Assembly (NCBI RefSeq): GCF_001682385.1
Contig: NZ_CP016210.1
Location: 2,418,001-2,482,000, forward strand
DNA length: 64,000 bases
Direction of reading: 5' to 3'
Origin: Azoarcus olearius
GTDB taxonomy: Bacteria > Pseudomonadota > Gammaproteobacteria > Burkholderiales > Rhodocyclaceae
This document shows, piece by piece, positions 13,433 through 26,216 of the stretch. A program made the position numbers and the translations under genes. Numbering within the stretch: the stretch's first letter is position 1; each line of letters starts with the position of its first letter. The notes beneath the pieces were generated by a model. That model did not search any database. It was not told where the DNA came from and saw nothing but the letters and a program-made list of their open reading frames with translations.

Positions 13433-14646
13433 GGCAGTGCGTACCCCCTCATGCCTTCGCGTTCGGTTCGCCAGAAGGCGAGCAGACGATCGCCGCTACG
13501 AACCAGCCGCGGCTGGTCCGAAGCGCCTTCGGTGGCGGCCAGCGTCCGTGCTTCGCCGAATTGGCGGCCGCCATCGGTGGACAGTTCGGCACGCAACTGG
13601 GTGCGCGTGCCGTCGAACTCCTTCCACACGACGGCCACGACATCCCGCCCGGCGACAGCGATGTCGGCGTGCGCCGCGCGTTCGCCGCCGACGCTGCGCT
13701 GGCCTTCCACGGCGTCGCCGGTGAGCCGGCCGTAGAACACCCGGGGCTCGCCCTCCCTGGCGTTGAACCACACCGCATGGCGGGTGCCGTCCGCAGCGAT
13801 CGCCAGCGACGGGCCGTGATGCGGGCAGGCGTCGATGTGCCAGCGGTCGAAGGTGGCGCGCACCACGGCTCCCGGCTTGCCCGCGGCATCGAACCGGGTC
13901 AGCGCGTGATCGCGCTCGTTGGTACCGAAGACATGGCGCCACAGCACCACCGGCACACCGTCGACATCGTTGGCGATGGCGATGCGGCAGCACTCGCAGG
14001 AATGATCGGCGAGCTTCACCTCCGGGCGGAAGCTGCGCCCGCCGTCGGTGGAGACCGCGGCATACACCGCCGCGCCACGGTAGTCGGCCTTGGTGCCCTG
14101 CTTGCGGCGGGCAGCCTCGAGGTCGCGCTTGTCGATCCAGGTCACCAGTACCTGGCCGCTGCCGCTGACCGCGAGCGAGTCGAAACGATGGGTGATCTCG
14201 TCGCGGTTGCGGTGCACGGTGATCGGCGCGTCGAAGTGTTCGCCGTCAGCGGCGCGGGCGAAGCGGATCTCGCCGCTGTAGGGCTTGGCGAGCGGTTTGG
14301 TCCAGGAGACCAGCGCGGCGCCATCGGGCATGAAGGCGAGCTTGGGGCGGTTCTCGCCGTCGGCGGAAATCCGCTCCGGCTCACGGTTCACCACGCCCCG
14401 CGTCTGCCAGTGCACACCGCCGTCGTCGCTCCGGTAGAGCAACACGTGGCCACCTTCCACGCCGACCGCATGCAGCGAGCCGTCGGGCGCGAAAGCAACG
14501 CTGGTGCCGAGTTCCGGCCGGGCCGCAGCGGGGGTCGCCGCGGGTGCGGCGCCGTGGTCGCCGTGCGCCTGCGCCGCGGGCGCCGCCAGCGCGGCAAGCG
14601 CCAGCGCAGCCGCTGCCAGCAGCCGGCGTCTGGGGGAGATATCCAT
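13429..14646 (-). CDS. BNR/sialidase-fold beta-propeller with CECC and HxxxCxHH motifs
   Basis: A 405-residue product; the start at 14646 follows the TonB-receptor stop by one base. A signal peptide (cleavage near AQA, residue 27) exposes a mature N-terminus starting HGDHG. Three Asp-box repeats are visible (SDDGGVHW at 73, STDGGRSF at 199, STDGGRQF at 356), the hallmark of sialidase-like propellers, but I see no sialidase catalytic context. Unusual for this fold are a CECC cluster (C217, C219, C220 after H215) and H270-x3-C274-x-H276-H277. These, together with the copper genes on both sides, point to metal binding. The annotation 'sialidase' would be misleading. Function is inferred. Confidence 0.8.
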   Translation of the reverse strand: MDISPRRRLLAAAALALAALAAPAAQAHGDHGAAPAATPAAARPELGTSVAFAPDGSLHAVGVEGGHVLLYRSDDGGVHWQTRGVVNREPERISADGENRPKLAFMPDGAALVSWTKPLAKPYSGEIRFARAADGEHFDAPITVHRNRDEITHRFDSLAVSGSGQVLVTWIDKRDLEAARRKQGTKADYRGAAVYAAVSTDGGRSFRPEVKLADHSCECCRIAIANDVDGVPVVLWRHVFGTNERDHALTRFDAAGKPGAVVRATFDRWHIDACPHHGPSLAIAADGTRHAVWFNAREGEPRVFYGRLTGDAVEGQRSVGGERAAHADIAVAGRDVVAVVWKEFDGTRTQLRAELSTDGGRQFGEARTLAATEGASDQPRLVRSGDRLLAFWRTEREGMRGYALP

Positions 14647-14647
14647 C

Positions 14648-16939
14648 TCAGTAGCTGATTGCAAGTTCGGCATAGGCGGTGCGTCCCGGATAAGGGTGAT
14701 AGACGTAATAGCGCTCATCGGTGAGGTTGTCGACGCCGACGGCGAGGCGGGCCTGGCGGCTGAAGCGGTAGACGAAGCGCGCATCGGCAACGGTGAAGCT
14801 CGACACCGCGCCGAAGGTGTCACTGTTGCGGTCGCTGTTGTCGAGTTCGTTGTATTGCTTGCCAGAATGGCGCACGCCGAGCGAGGCGGTCCACGGCCCC
14901 TGCGTGTAGCTGCCGAAGACGCTGGCGCGGATGCGCGGGATGCGCGGGAAGTTCTTGCCTTCGGACGCCGGCACCGCCGGATTGGACAGGGTGAGCGCGC
15001 GGTTGAACGCAAGGCTCGCCTGCACGTCCAGCCCATCGACGAAGAGATCACTCCCCTGCCAGGCGAACTCGATGCCGCGGGTGCGCACCCGGTCGACGTT
15101 CTGCACCGTATTCACGGTGACGCCACCGACATCCTGGCGCTGCTGGAAGATCGCGTCGCGGATGTTGTCCTGGAAGACCGACACCCGCAGGCTGCCCGCG
15201 CCGGTGTCGCGGATCGCGGTCAGTTCGATCGCATCGCTCTTCTCCGGCTTCAGGTCGGGATCGTTGTTGTAGATGGTGTTGTTCGACACCGTACCCTGGA
15301 ACAGCTCGGAAACCGTCGGAAAGCGCACGCCGCGGCCGTAGGAGGCCCGCAGCAGCCAGTAGTCGTCGACGACGTAGGCCAGCGACAGCTTGGGGCTGGC
15401 GGCGGAGGCCTTGCGGTCCTCGTGCCCGACCCGGGTGCCGGCGGCGAACTGTTCGCCGTCATAGGCGCGGAAACGCTCCAGGCGCAGCCCGGCGGTGGCG
15501 ACCCAGTCGGGGTGGAAGCGCCAGGCGTCCTGCGCGTAGAGCGCCTGCACCTCGGTCTTGCCGAGGTAGTTCTGGGTCTCGCCGGTACGGCTGGAACTGC
15601 TGTGCCAGTCGCTCAGTGCATAGACGCGGTTTTCCAGTTCGTAGACGTTGCGGTGATAGCCGAAGGTGAGTGCGTGGCCCAGTCGGCTCTCCGGCGTCCA
15701 TGTCGTCTGCGCCTCGAAAGTCGTCCAGCCGGTGCCGTCCCGGCGGGTGTCGGTGCCTGCCACCGCGCCCCTGGCGTAGGGATCCGAGACATTGGCCTGA
15801 CGCAGGCTGTCGGTCTGCAACTGGTAGCTCGACAACTGAATCGAGTGGTTCCAGCCGTGCTCGCGCAGCGTGCGCAGGCGCGCGCCGAGTTGCAGATGCT
15901 CGTCCTCGCCGCGCTGCGGCTGCATCGCCGGCAGGTTGTAGCGCAGGCCGTCGATATTGACCGCGCTCGATCCGCTCGCCGGCCGCCAGTACGGATTGCC
16001 GGCAGCATCGCGCAGCAGCGTCTCGTTGCTGACGCGGTAGTCGTTGCGCCAGTGCGCCACCAGCATGTCGGCCTGCAATTCCGGCGTGATGTCGTAAGCC
16101 AGCCGCAGCTTGGCCTGTTGCTGCACGCCCTCCTGGATGCCGGTCGCGCCGAGAATCGTGCGTGCCCTGCCGGACGGATCCCGGTCGTGCACCGCACCGC
16201 TCACCGCCGGCAGGCCGGCGACGTTGGCATTCACCGGGTTCGCACTGGCGTAAGCCATCGGCTGCGATTCGTAGGCCAGGCGGTTGACCGACAGCGATAG
16301 CGAGAGGTCGCCCCAGCGGCGGCCTGCATAGGCGCTCTCCTCGTCGCCGCCGTAGTCGCGGCTGAGACCGTAGTCCTTGTGGCGCTGGCGGTAGGCAAGC
16401 ACCCGCGCCGACGCTTCCGGCTCGGTCGGCATGCGAGTGGTGATCGCCACCGTGGTGCCGATCGAGTTGCCCGGATAGAGCGCCGAGAACGGTCCGTAGA
16501 GCACGTCGGTGCGGGCCACTTCCTCCGGCGCGACGATGTTCCAGCGCGGCGCATCGAAGCGGCCGAGGAAGTTCGAGATCAGGTAGCCATCGACATAGGC
16601 CAGCCCGCGGGCCGGCTGCAGCGTGCCGAACGAGCGCCCGGCGAGGTTGGCGTTGCGGTCGCCGATGAAGCGCTTGCGCACTGCGGTGTTGGGCGCGTAG
16701 GTGAGCGCGTCCTCGGTATTGATGAAGCTCTGGTTCTCCAGCTCCTTGCGGGTGGTCGAATGGCTCGACGACGGCAGGGTTGGATCCAGCGACTCGCGGG
16801 CGCCGTCGGTGGCGACCACGACGGCGTTCAGTTCGCGCTCGGTGGCGACGCCCTGTGCGAGCGCGGCGGGCGCAACGAGGGCCGCGAAAGCGGCGCCCAG
16901 CGCGACCACCAGCGGCTTGATGTGCGGCTGACGATACAT
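14648..16939 (-). CDS. TonB-dependent outer-membrane receptor, probably for copper
   Basis: A 763-residue receptor. The signal peptide ends at ALA (about 28), a TonB box ELNAVVV follows at 36-42, then the plug domain (about 60-170, with RTDVLYGPFSALYPGNSIG) and a C-terminal barrel ending LAISY. It imports a scarce metal or metal complex using proton-motive force through TonB. The copper assignment is by context: a DUF2946 upstream ORF before it and a PCu(A)C chaperone after it. I could not identify a specific substrate-binding motif. The start is preceded by GAAGGAACG and by a possible hairpin. Confidence 0.92.
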   Translation of the reverse strand: MYRQPHIKPLVVALGAAFAALVAPAALAQGVATERELNAVVVATDGARESLDPTLPSSSHSTTRKELENQSFINTEDALTYAPNTAVRKRFIGDRNANLAGRSFGTLQPARGLAYVDGYLISNFLGRFDAPRWNIVAPEEVARTDVLYGPFSALYPGNSIGTTVAITTRMPTEPEASARVLAYRQRHKDYGLSRDYGGDEESAYAGRRWGDLSLSLSVNRLAYESQPMAYASANPVNANVAGLPAVSGAVHDRDPSGRARTILGATGIQEGVQQQAKLRLAYDITPELQADMLVAHWRNDYRVSNETLLRDAAGNPYWRPASGSSAVNIDGLRYNLPAMQPQRGEDEHLQLGARLRTLREHGWNHSIQLSSYQLQTDSLRQANVSDPYARGAVAGTDTRRDGTGWTTFEAQTTWTPESRLGHALTFGYHRNVYELENRVYALSDWHSSSSRTGETQNYLGKTEVQALYAQDAWRFHPDWVATAGLRLERFRAYDGEQFAAGTRVGHEDRKASAASPKLSLAYVVDDYWLLRASYGRGVRFPTVSELFQGTVSNNTIYNNDPDLKPEKSDAIELTAIRDTGAGSLRVSVFQDNIRDAIFQQRQDVGGVTVNTVQNVDRVRTRGIEFAWQGSDLFVDGLDVQASLAFNRALTLSNPAVPASEGKNFPRIPRIRASVFGSYTQGPWTASLGVRHSGKQYNELDNSDRNSDTFGAVSSFTVADARFVYRFSRQARLAVGVDNLTDERYYVYHPYPGRTAYAELAISY

Positions 16940-16955
16940 GTGAAACCCGTTCCTT

Positions 16956-16994
16956 CGTCTCGGCCGAGGTCCACCCGGGACATCGCCGAAGACG
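16956..16994 (-). promoter_or_regulatory. Possible leader hairpin beside the TonB-receptor ribosome-binding site
   Basis: On the minus strand CGTCTTCGGC (16994-16985) can pair with GCCGAGACG (16964-16956), with one bulged base; the intervening loop itself contains TCCCGGG. The 3' arm runs directly into the GAAGGA ribosome-binding site of the receptor gene. It lies in the 253-base leader between the DUF2946 stop and the receptor start, where post-transcriptional control would act. Seen by eye only; folding energy was not computed. Confidence 0.35.
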
Positions 16995-17192
16995 CATGCA
17001 TGTGGCTAGACGACTCGTGGCCGTTACCGCACCAACGGGCGGTGGCCAGGCGAAAGCAAGGCGGCGACCGGCCTCGTGCAGCAGTGGCGCAGGCGACGCA
17101 TCAAGCCTTTTGGACGAATCGATTCAGACAGCAGCGGCCGGGGGCGTACTCGCGTGTTTCCCCGCAGGGAGAACCCGAGCAGTCCGGCAGGA

Positions 17193-17585
17193 TCAGGCGG
17201 AAAGCGGTGGTGCGCGCGGTTGCGCAGCCGCCCAGGCGAAGAGCGGGCGCGGCGCGGCGTAGTAGAGCGGCGGCAGGACGTCGGCCCCGCCGGCAACGGC
17301 GAAGACCGGGACATCCGCCGGCGGCAGACCGAAGCTGCCGGCGTGGGTAAAGCAGTAAGGACAATGCTCGCCCATGGCCTGGGCAGGCTTGCCGCCGCCG
17401 TCCCCATGGTCGCCCGCCACGGCAACCCGTTCGGTACCGGCGACCGTACAGATCTCCAGCCACCGCGCCTCGTCCCCCGCCCGGGCAGCCATCAACTGGC
17501 TGACCACCGGCGCCAACGCAGCCAGCAGGATTGCGAAGCTCGCGATCCAGGCAGTGCAGCGTTGGCGGGAACGAAGTCGGAACAT
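17193..17585 (-). CDS. DUF2946 small protein, CruR-like copper-responsive upstream ORF
   Basis: Predicted product of 130 residues. It has a hydrophobic N-terminal segment (about 12-32, signal-like), C46, and a conserved H74-C75-P-Y-C78-x2-H81 cluster typical of DUF2946, followed by a proline-rich tail. In Bordetella pertussis a DUF2946 upstream ORF (CruR) with a CxxC motif represses the downstream TonB receptor gene when copper is plentiful; translation of the ORF itself is the sensor. Position and motif match: it precedes the TonB receptor by a 253-base leader. The regulatory role here is inferred from that precedent. It may alternatively act as a small periplasmic metal-binding protein. Confidence 0.8.
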   Translation of the reverse strand: MFRLRSRQRCTAWIASFAILLAALAPVVSQLMAARAGDEARWLEICTVAGTERVAVAGDHGDGGGKPAQAMGEHCPYCFTHAGSFGLPPADVPVFAVAGGADVLPPLYYAAPRPLFAWAAAQPRAPPLSA

Positions 17586-17615
17586 GCGTGGGCGGTTGCG
17601 GTATGTCAGGGCGCG

Positions 17616-17621
17616 ATTCTA
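17616..17621 (-). promoter_or_regulatory. Candidate -10 element for the copper operon
   Basis: TAGAAT on the minus strand, about 31 bases upstream of the DUF2946 start and in the 77-base gap after purL. No good -35 hexamer is seen at the standard spacing, and no obvious MerR-type dyad. A constitutive promoter would fit an operon controlled after transcription. Weak evidence. Confidence 0.3.
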
Positions 17622-17662
17622 GCGGCGCGCGTGGGCGCCGCCTTGATCGCGATCAGTTACGC

Positions 17663-21604
<3,942 letters not shown>

Positions 21605-21773
21605 TGCGTGCGGTCGGGAGCGGGTGACGGATATCGCGCACCGCCAGGCTGGCGGCGAAGCCCGCGATTATACCCGAGACCCCGCTGCTTGCCGGCAGGG
21701 AAACCCCGCCCCGACCTCGACGCCGCCCGCGCACGCCCCGATTGAAGCCGAAAGACCGTGGCATTCGGCTAAA

Positions 21774-22616
21774 ATGCTGCGTTTTTTCCCGCCCCGCCCG
21801 ATGCCCTTGCCTCCGGATCACGCTCCGCGCCCCGCCAACAGCCACGCCATCCTGGCCTCCTGGATTGCCGGGCCCGCGCTCGTCCTCGCCTCGCTCGCGC
21901 TCTTCATCGCGCTGGACGACCGCAACGTGGCGCTGTTCCGGGTATGGAACGAAGCCGCGGCCGGCTGGCTGCCGCCCGCACTGTGGGCAGGCATCACCAA
22001 CCTCGGCGCCACCCTGGGCGCGTTCTGCCTGATCGCGCCGGCGCTGGCGTGGCGCCCGCAATGGGTGGCGGCGACGCTGCTCGCGGCGCCGTTCGCGGCG
22101 ACCTTCGCCCAAGGCCTCAAATACGCCTACGCCGAGCCGCGCCCGGCGGCCGTGCTGCCGCTCGACAGCTTCAACGTGATCGGTCTGCCGCTGCGTACCG
22201 ACTCTTTTCCCTCCGGCCACTCCACGACAGCCTTCGTAGTTGCCGGCGTACTTGCGCTGTGCACCCTCCGCGAGTGGCGGCGCGCCCCGGCACTGCTCGC
22301 GCTTGCGCTGGCCTGCCTGGTCGCCTACTCCCGCGTCGCCGTCGGCGCACACTGGCCGCTCGACATCTTCACCGGTGCGGCCGGCGGCTGGCTGGCCGCC
22401 GCGATCGGCGTGGGACTCTCCGACCGCCTGCGCTTCTGGGAGCAACCCCGCGGCGTGCGGGCAATGGCCGGCCTGCTGGCAGTGCTGGCGATCGCGTTCG
22501 CGATCGAGGATGTCGGCTATCCGGAAGGGGTGTGGTCGCAATACCTGCTCGTCGCGTGGGCACTCGGCGGGATCGCCTTCGTGCTGCTGCGCCCCGCACC
22601 GCGGAGCCTTGCATGA
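21774..22616 (+). CDS. PAP2-family membrane phosphatase
   Basis: Integral membrane phosphatase of 280 residues with the three PAP2 motifs in order: KYAYAEPRP, SFPSGHST and SRVAVGAHWPLDI. Such enzymes remove phosphate from lipid pyrophosphates such as undecaprenyl-PP or from lipid A on the periplasmic side. The start is uncertain: ATG 21774 lies within AAAATG, which itself resembles a -10 box, and an in-frame ATG at 21801 (271 residues) is an alternative; neither has a clear ribosome-binding site. It is the first gene of a five-gene operon; its stop overlaps the next ATG (ATGA). Confidence 0.88.
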   Translation: MLRFFPPRPMPLPPDHAPRPANSHAILASWIAGPALVLASLALFIALDDRNVALFRVWNEAAAGWLPPALWAGITNLGATLGAFCLIAPALAWRPQWVAATLLAAPFAATFAQGLKYAYAEPRPAAVLPLDSFNVIGLPLRTDSFPSGHSTTAFVVAGVLALCTLREWRRAPALLALALACLVAYSRVAVGAHWPLDIFTGAAGGWLAAAIGVGLSDRLRFWEQPRGVRAMAGLLAVLAIAFAIEDVGYPEGVWSQYLLVAWALGGIAFVLLRPAPRSLA

Positions 22617-23527
22617 AGCGCCTCGTCGCGGTCGCGCTGAGCCTCGCGCTGCTCGGCTGGCTGGCCAGCGGCGGCCGCTGGCGCGAGCTTGCGGAAACGG
22701 TGGCCCGGCTGGACGCTGCCACCGCGGGGGTGGCGGCAGCGGGCTTTGCTGCCAGCTATATGCTCCGTGCCCTGCGGGTCTACGACGAATTCCGCGCCCA
22801 TGCCCGCGGCCGCTTCGGTGCCTGCCTGCGCATCGTGCTGATGCACAACGCGATGGTTAACGTGGTGCCGTTCCGGGGTGGCGAAGCGGCTTTCCCGCTG
22901 TTGCTCGGCCGCAGCTTCGGCACCCCGCTCGCCCGCGCCGTCGCATCGCTGCTGTGGTTCCGGCTGCAGGATGCTTTCGTCGTCGCAATTGTCGCCGCGC
23001 TCGTTTGGCCGGGCGCCCCGCTGGCCTTGCGCCTTGCCGGTGCACTCGCCCTGGTGACCGCAGCGGTGCTGCTGCCGCGCTGGGCGCGGCGTCCGCACGG
23101 ATGGATGGAGCGCGGCCCGCTGGCAGCCAAGCTCGGCCGGCTTCGCAACGCGTTTGCCGAATCCACCACGCATGCGCGCTACGGCTGGCTGTGGACCATT
23201 GCCAACTGGAGCGTGAAGCTCGCCGCCCAAGCCTGGCTGCTGGCCGCGCTGCTCGGGGCACCGATGGTCACCGGCGCGGCCGGCGCCCTGGGCGCGGAAC
23301 TTGCAGCGATTCTGCCCATCCAGGGGATCGCCGGGTTCGGCACCTACGAGGCCGGTGCTGCGGCAGCCCTGGTGCCCGCGGGCATCGGTTTTGAAGCGGG
23401 CCTGCGCGCCGCGCTCGCACTGCATGTCTTCGTGATTGCCTGCGCAGTCACGGCCGGCGCCATCGCCGCCCTGTTCCCCAATGGGGGGCCGGCCGGAAGT
23501 GCACACCAACCAAATACAACCGTCTGA
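22613..23527 (+). CDS. Flippase-like membrane protein (lysylphosphatidylglycerol synthase TM / UPF0104 family)
   Basis: A 304-residue product with about seven to eight membrane helices and no soluble domain. It has the family's LRALRVYDEFRAHARG cytoplasmic loop and the PFRGGEAAFPLLL and IQGIAGFGTYEAGAAAAL segments, which hold the conserved G/E motifs. This is the membrane half of MprF-type proteins; stand-alone members are usually called flippase-like and sit in lipid-glycan operons. Its place between a lipid phosphatase and two lipid-linked glycosyltransferases suggests that it moves an undecaprenyl-phosphate sugar across the membrane. That role is inferred. Confidence 0.82.
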   Translation: MKRLVAVALSLALLGWLASGGRWRELAETVARLDAATAGVAAAGFAASYMLRALRVYDEFRAHARGRFGACLRIVLMHNAMVNVVPFRGGEAAFPLLLGRSFGTPLARAVASLLWFRLQDAFVVAIVAALVWPGAPLALRLAGALALVTAAVLLPRWARRPHGWMERGPLAAKLGRLRNAFAESTTHARYGWLWTIANWSVKLAAQAWLLAALLGAPMVTGAAGALGAELAAILPIQGIAGFGTYEAGAAAALVPAGIGFEAGLRAALALHVFVIACAVTAGAIAALFPNGGPAGSAHQPNTTV

Positions 23528-23544
23528 AAAGAGCCGTCCCACCG

Positions 23545-24591
23545 ATGACCAAATCGCCCCTGCCCGCCGCCGTGCCGCAAATCCCCGAGGGTCTGCCCGA
23601 GCACACCCTGTCGGTCGTCGTGCCGATGTACAACGAGGCGGAGAACGTCGAACCCTTGCTCGAACGCATTCATCTCGCGCTCGGCCCCTATCCCTGGCCG
23701 TGGGAAGTCGTGCTGGTCGATGACGGCAGCTCGGACGCCACGCCCGCCGAGCTGGCGCGCTGCGTCAAGGTCTTCGGCCCGCACGTCCGGGTGGTGGAGC
23801 TGGTGCGCAACTTCAAGCAGACGGCGGCGATGCAGGCCGGCCTGGATGCAGCCCGCGGCAGCGTGATCGTCACCATGGACGGCGACCTGCAGAACGACCC
23901 CATCGACATCCCGCGCATGGTCAACCGGCTGCTCACCGAAGACCTCGACCTCGTCGCCGGCTGGCGCAAGAACCGCCAGGACGGCCTGCTGCTGCGCAAG
24001 ATTCCGTCCCGCATCGCCAACCGGCTGATCGCCCGCATGACCGGCGTGCGCCTGCGCGATTACGGCTGCAGCCTCAAGGTCTTCCGTGCCACTGCGATCA
24101 AGAGCGTGCGCCTGTACGGTGAAATGCACCGCTTCATCCCCGCCTGGCTTGCCACGGTGACGACGCCGCGTCGTATCGCGCAGGAAGTGGTCACCCACCA
24201 CGCCCGTGTTTTCGGCCAATCGAAATACGGTATCTCACGCACCTTCCGGGTCGTGCTGGACCTGATCTTCGTCTACTTCTTCATGCGCTACCGTACCCGC
24301 CCCGGCCACTTCTTCGGCGGCATCGGCATCGGCCTGGGTTCGATCGGCACGCTCATCCTCGCCTACCTCGCGGCGGTCAAGGTCTTCTTCGGCGAATCCA
24401 TCGGCACCCGCCCGCTGCTGTTCGGCGGCTTCTTCCTGGTGATTGCGGGCGTGCAGATGGTGACCTCCGGCGTGCTGGCCGAACTGCTCGCCCGGGTTTA
24501 CTACGAATCGGGCAGTACCCGGGCCTATCTTGCCCGTCCGGCGGAAGAGCTGGCGGCCGACCAGGGCTGGCATCGCACCGAGCGCGCATGA
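23545..24591 (+). CDS. Polyisoprenyl-phosphate glycosyltransferase, family 2 (ArnC/GtrB-like)
   Basis: A 348-residue product with an N-terminal GT-A domain: SVVVPMYNEAENV, the VLVDDGSSDAT motif and the MDGDLQ metal-binding DxD-like site. After about residue 235 come two membrane hairpins (FVYFFMRY region and LLFGGFFLVIAG region), the arrangement of ArnC, GtrB and dolichol-phosphate mannose synthases. These transfer a sugar from a nucleotide donor to undecaprenyl phosphate on the cytoplasmic side. Sugar identity cannot be read from sequence. It is third in the operon, 17 bases after the flippase-like gene; its stop overlaps the next start. Confidence 0.9.
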   Translation: MTKSPLPAAVPQIPEGLPEHTLSVVVPMYNEAENVEPLLERIHLALGPYPWPWEVVLVDDGSSDATPAELARCVKVFGPHVRVVELVRNFKQTAAMQAGLDAARGSVIVTMDGDLQNDPIDIPRMVNRLLTEDLDLVAGWRKNRQDGLLLRKIPSRIANRLIARMTGVRLRDYGCSLKVFRATAIKSVRLYGEMHRFIPAWLATVTTPRRIAQEVVTHHARVFGQSKYGISRTFRVVLDLIFVYFFMRYRTRPGHFFGGIGIGLGSIGTLILAYLAAVKVFFGESIGTRPLLFGGFFLVIAGVQMVTSGVLAELLARVYYESGSTRAYLARPAEELAADQGWHRTERA

Positions 24592-26216
24592 GTCCGTCGA
24601 ACCCCCGCGAGCGCGCCATTGGTGCGCTCAGCCTGCTGCTGCCACTGCTCAGCTTCTTCCTCTGCCTCGGCGCGTTCCCGCTGTTCGATGTCGACGAGGG
24701 CGCCTTCTCGGAAGCCACCCGCGAGATGTTCGAGCGCGGCGACTTCCTGTCGACCTACCTCAACGGCGAGCACCGGTTCGACAAGCCCATCCTGATCTAC
24801 TGGCTGCAGGCGCTCGGTTTCCTGCTGTTCGGCGCCAGCGAATGGGCGTTCAGGCTGCCGTCTGCGGTGGCCGCGGTGTGCTGGAGCTACGCCACCTGGC
24901 AGTTCGTGCGTGAGCGTTTCGGCAGCGACACGGCGCTTGCCGCGCTCACAGTCGCCGCCACCGCACTCGGCCCGTTCGCGATCGGCCGTGCAGCCACGGC
25001 GGACGCCCTGCTTAACCTGCTGCTCGCGCTGGCCTTGTTCGACGCCTGGCGCCATCTGGAAAGCGGCCGGCGCGCGCCGCTGCTGCGCAGCTATGTCTGG
25101 ATCGGCCTCGGAGTGCTCACGAAAGGCCCGATTGCGCTGATCGTGCCGGGCGCGGTCACCTTCCTGTACTGCGCCAGCCGGCTGGAGTGGCAACGCTGGC
25201 TGAAGTCGGTGTTCGATCCGCTCGGCTGGGCGATTCTCGCCGTGCTGACGGTGCCCTGGTACGCCGCCGCGCTCGCCATCCACGGCCAGGCCTTCATCGA
25301 CGGGTTCATCCTCAAGCACAACGTCGAACGCTTCACCGGCACGCTCGAAGGACACGCCGGCAGCCTGTTCTACTACGTGTTCGCGGTGCCCTTGCTGATG
25401 TTGCCTTGGACCGGACCGCTTCTCGCGTCGCTGCGCAAGATCCGCAGCGACACGGGTACCGGTGTGCGCCGCTTCCTGTGGATCTGGGCGCTGTTCGTGA
25501 TCGGCTTCTTTTCGGTTTCCGGCACCAAGCTTCCCCATTACGTGCTGTACGGCTCCACCCCGCTCTTCGTACTGATCGCCTGCCATCGCGACCTGTTGCG
25601 CGGCCGCTGGGCTCACCTTGCCGCCCCCACGCTGCTGCTCGCGGCGCTGGCTGCCTTGCCCCTGGTGTTCCAGGCGCTCTCGCAGAGCGAAGCGGGCAAC
25701 GCCTACTATCGCGCCCAGTTGGCTCGCTCCCTCGAGTTGGCCGGCCCTGCCTACTACGGCGTTACGCTGCTTGCGCTCGCAGCGTGGCTGGTGGTCGCAC
25801 TTCGGCCCGCAATCCCGCTGTGGCGAAGCCTGTCGGTGGCGGCGGTGCTGCAGGTGCTGGTGCTGACCACCACCGTGGTGCCTTGGGCCGGCGCGGTGCT
25901 GCAAGGGCCGGTGAAAGCAGCGGCGGCCGAAGCGCGTCGGCTCGGCGGCCCCGTCGTGGCGTGGCGTCTCGACACGCCCAGCTTCAGTGTCTATCGCGAA
26001 GCGGTCACGCCCTCGCGCGAGCCCCTACCGGGCGAAATCGCCCTGACCCGCCTCGACCGGCTGCCGGCCAGCGGCTATGAGTTGCTGTTCCGCCAGGGCG
26101 GCGTGGTACTGGTCCGGCGCCAGCAGCAGGCCGAGACGCCCTCCGCCCCCGCCGACACCAGCGCGCTTCCCGCCGCGGACGCCCCGGCGCCCGAAGACCG
26201 GAATCCCAGCCAATGA
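24588..26216 (+). CDS. ArnT-like membrane glycosyltransferase (family 39/83, GT-C fold)
   Basis: A 542-residue product with multiple membrane helices and a C-terminal periplasmic region. The first periplasmic loop holds the catalytic FDVDEGAFSEATREM acidic residues and the HRFDKPILIYWLQ motif characteristic of ArnT. ArnT enzymes transfer a sugar from undecaprenyl phosphate to lipid A phosphates; relatives act on other envelope acceptors. Paired with the ArnC-like gene upstream, it forms a make-and-transfer couple. Its start overlaps the preceding gene and its stop overlaps the next (ATGA at both junctions). The C-terminal tail is Ala/Pro-rich and low-complexity. Confidence 0.9.
   Translation: MSPSNPRERAIGALSLLLPLLSFFLCLGAFPLFDVDEGAFSEATREMFERGDFLSTYLNGEHRFDKPILIYWLQALGFLLFGASEWAFRLPSAVAAVCWSYATWQFVRERFGSDTALAALTVAATALGPFAIGRAATADALLNLLLALALFDAWRHLESGRRAPLLRSYVWIGLGVLTKGPIALIVPGAVTFLYCASRLEWQRWLKSVFDPLGWAILAVLTVPWYAAALAIHGQAFIDGFILKHNVERFTGTLEGHAGSLFYYVFAVPLLMLPWTGPLLASLRKIRSDTGTGVRRFLWIWALFVIGFFSVSGTKLPHYVLYGSTPLFVLIACHRDLLRGRWAHLAAPTLLLAALAALPLVFQALSQSEAGNAYYRAQLARSLELAGPAYYGVTLLALAAWLVVALRPAIPLWRSLSVAAVLQVLVLTTTVVPWAGAVLQGPVKAAAAEARRLGGPVVAWRLDTPSFSVYREAVTPSREPLPGEIALTRLDRLPASGYELLFRQGGVVLVRRQQQAETPSAPADTSALPAADAPAPEDRNPSQ

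Noticed and set aside
16940-17192. Possible cobalamin riboswitch before the TonB receptor
   Set aside because: No B12-box like GCCAGGAGACCTGCC or the conserved core was found on the minus strand; the DUF2946 context explains the leader better.
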